In this document: in pieces, positions 62,001 to 64,000 of the stretch
How the letters are laid out: the number at the start of each line of letters is the position of its first letter
How positions within the stretch are numbered: the first letter of the stretch is position 1
Assembly: GCA_032629725.1 (NCBI GenBank)
Contig: JAFEVB010000036.1
Span: 1,488,001-1,552,000, forward strand
DNA length: 64,000 bases
Direction: 5' to 3'
Origin: Gremmenia infestans
Lineage: Eukaryota > Ascomycota > Leotiomycetes > Helotiales > Hamatocanthoscyphaceae
Notes under the pieces: generated by a model
Told to the model about the DNA's origin: nothing
Seen by the model: only the letters and a program-made list of their open reading frames with translations
The model's database searches: none
Position numbers and translations under genes: made by a program

Positions 62001-63955
62001 GGAAAAGGCATTCTAAGAACTAAAGCAGGCCTTTATAGAGGAACCTATCCGCTAGAACTTCTAGCTAGAACTTAAGTTAATAGCGGAGATAGACGCGTCA
62101 GATAGGGCGATAGAGGGAGTGCTTATATAGAAATATAAGAATAGCAGCTAGTATCCGGTAGCGTACTACTCTAGAAAAATAACGTCTGCGGAACTTAACT
62201 ATAATATATATAATAAGGAACTCCTAGTAATAGTTAAAGCATTATAGGGAATAGAGGGTTTACCTTTAGGGGGCTAACTTCCTAGTAATAATTCTTACTA
62301 ATTATAAGAATCTTATTAGCTTTACTATAACTAAAGACTTAAATAGGCGACAGATAAGGTAGGGTAGAGACACTTGCTACCTACGACTTACAAATCAAAT
62401 ATATAAAGGGGACGGAGAACGCACGCGCTAACGCACTAAGTCGGAAGCTAGAATATAAGGTAAAAGAGGAAATAAAGGGCATTGCGATCTTCTAGAAAGA
62501 CGGCGATAACCTTATCTTAAATAAATAATAAATCGCAGCTACAACCTACATCGATAGCAACCTATTTATAGATAAAATCAGATTGGTATATAAAGGGGAT
62601 ATAGTAGCGGAAGGCATCTTGTAATACTTCTAGAAGAATATAGAGGGGCTTCTACTATATAAGAATAAGATATATATTCTTAAGAGTATCTAAAAAGAAT
62701 TTATTAAGGAATAATATAAGCTACTAGCTTACGGATATTAGGGAAACACTAGAACCTAGGAAAGGCTCTTGCGGAGATACTATTTCCTAGGCATGCAAAT
62801 AATAGTTAAGGAGGTTATTAGTAAGTGCAATACTTGCATATAGAATAAGGTATTATAACACGCTCTATATAGTATAATACAATCACCCTGACATGCTAAA
62901 GACTCCCTAGACATCTATTATATAGGACTTTATAGTTAAACTACTACTATCTAAGAATCTAATAATAGAAGTGGAATATAATTCTATCCTAGTTATTATA
63001 GATAGGTTAATAAAATACACCTATATAATACCCTATAAGGAGTTAAGCACGGCTAAAGACTTAGCCTAGGCATTTCTCTAAGTAGTAGTAGCAAACTATA
63101 GCGCGCTAGAAGAAATTATATTAGATAGAGATCAGCTCTTTACTTTAAAATTCTAGACGGCATTTACGGCTTTACTAGGTATTAAAAGGAAGCTATTAAT
63201 AAGTTTTTCACCTATAAACCACGGATAAACTAAACAGATAAATCAGATAATAGAAACGTATATCTAGTATTATATAAACTATAAATAGAACGACTAGGTA
63301 GGACTTCTACTACTTACCTAGTTCGTATATAATATGTTAGCTGCGGAAAATATAAAGATCTTACTAGCATACGCGAATTATAGTTATAACCCCGAGGCCT
63401 ACCGCTCTGCGATAACCTTAGAAGTAGACAACTAATCCGCGACTATACAGGTAGAAGACCTTAAAGCACTTTAGGAGGAACTAGCTAGCGACCTAGCATT
63501 CTTTATAAAGAAAGCAGCGTCGTACTACAACGGAAAACGTAGTATAGAACCTACGCTTAAAGAGGGGGATAAGGTCTACCTAATACGAGAAATATTAAGA
63601 TAAAACAACTAAGCATAAAACTGGATTATAAAAAGCTAGGGCTGTTTAAAATTAAGCGAGTTATAGGACCAGTTAACTACAAATTAGCACTACCTAGAAT
63701 AATAAATATATATCTAGTATTCTACGTATCTCTCCTTAAACCAGCACTACTAGGGGCGCTACCTGCGCCCGTCACAGAAATCTAACCAGTTAACCCTAAT
63801 ACTAAGTATAAGGTCGAAGCAATACTAGACTATAAACGGGTTAGAGGCTATACCAAGTACCTGGTTAAATAGATAGACTACCTACACTCGAAAATACCTA
63901 GGAAACCTTAGCAACGCTTAGGAACCTTGAAATGTTTATAGAGTATTAAAACTAA
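59050..63955 (+). pseudogene. gag-pol relic of copy B
   Basis: Coding relic with the same domain order as copy A. The protease active site is NSSA in both copies, reached by the same G-to-A change after T. The zinc knuckle keeps one more Cys than copy A but has also lost its first Cys (TAT). The chromodomain is the better preserved of the two, with YKVEAILDYKRVRGYTKYLV readable in one frame. Stops are spread over the full length, so no product can be made. Confidence 0.8.
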
Positions 63956-64000
63956 TACCCTAGCCTACCTAAAAGGGGTTAGAAGGATCATACGCAGCTA

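Larger units (their letters stand above)
58542..64000 (+). mobile_element. Second chromovirus copy (copy B), cut by the window end
   Basis: It starts with TGTTACG at 58,542 and follows copy A throughout at an offset of about 29,400 bases, same orientation. The LTR is 58,542-59,007; gag is at about 59,160-59,720 with the zinc knuckle at 59,854-59,902. Protease lies at about 60,640-60,720, reverse transcriptase at about 61,350-61,840 with its catalytic block at about 61,640-61,680, RNase H at about 62,060-62,320, integrase at about 62,690-63,280 and the chromodomain at about 63,800-63,945. By comparison with copy A its 3' LTR should end roughly 1.1 kb beyond the window. It keeps slightly more C and G than copy A (for instance TGTTACG and the knuckle TGTGGA) but also has many RIP-type stops. 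The 5 bases before it are CTAGC, the candidate left half of its target duplication. Confidence 0.88.

Overview
The window looks like filamentous ascomycete (Pezizomycotina) nuclear DNA; a leotiomycete-like fungus is my guess, not a demonstrated placement. The support is short GT-AG introns of about 50-75 bases, typical fungal housekeeping proteins, and a sharp split between a gene-bearing part (about 1-24,850) and a very AT-rich part. The AT-rich part has the base pattern left by repeat-induced point mutation (RIP).

Gene-bearing part, left to right: a sulfite oxidase gene (minus, 5 exons); a dephospho-CoA kinase gene (plus); a long disordered protein rich in Gly, Asn and Trp-Gly repeats (plus); the 25 kDa subunit of cleavage factor I, NUDT21/CFIm25 (minus); a complex I NDUFS6-type zinc subunit (minus), head to head with a zinc-knuckle protein (plus); a 3.2 kb gene-poor gap with a possible 5S rRNA fragment; a GNAT acetyltransferase (plus); a 12-exon ABCC-type ABC transporter (minus); a 1.7 kb AT-rich island; and an MFS transporter (plus, 4 exons). 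The first genes are housekeeping (sulfur and molybdenum metabolism, CoA synthesis, mRNA 3' processing, respiration). The two efflux-type transporters sit at the edge of the AT-rich block, as often seen for fungal accessory or secondary-metabolism genes. No biosynthetic gene lies beside them in this window.

AT-rich part (about 24,850-64,000): almost no CpA or TpG dinucleotides remain, while AGCT-like words persist. Inside it I can recognise one complete Ty3/gypsy chromodomain retrotransposon (29,144-35,678, 465-base LTRs, TACTA target duplication); a second copy in the same orientation that runs off the window end (58,542-64,000); an older solo LTR of the same family with a TTTTA duplication (27,085-27,555); a Tc1/mariner-like transposase relic (minus, about 25,230-26,400); and a Plavaka/KDZ-like transposase relic (plus, about 48,780-51,120). 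Several tandem repeat arrays are also present. The rest is mutated repeat DNA that I cannot classify by eye.

The most interesting signal is an antisense coding relic between the integrase/chromodomain end and the 3' LTR of the complete retrotransposon (about 34,690-35,048). Its cysteine spacing matches a Zn(II)2Cys6 cluster once two tyrosine codons are recognised as RIP-type changes. Other points worth a look are the WG/GW-repeat protein, a GC-AG intron in the ABC transporter gene, and its 23-base micro-exon.
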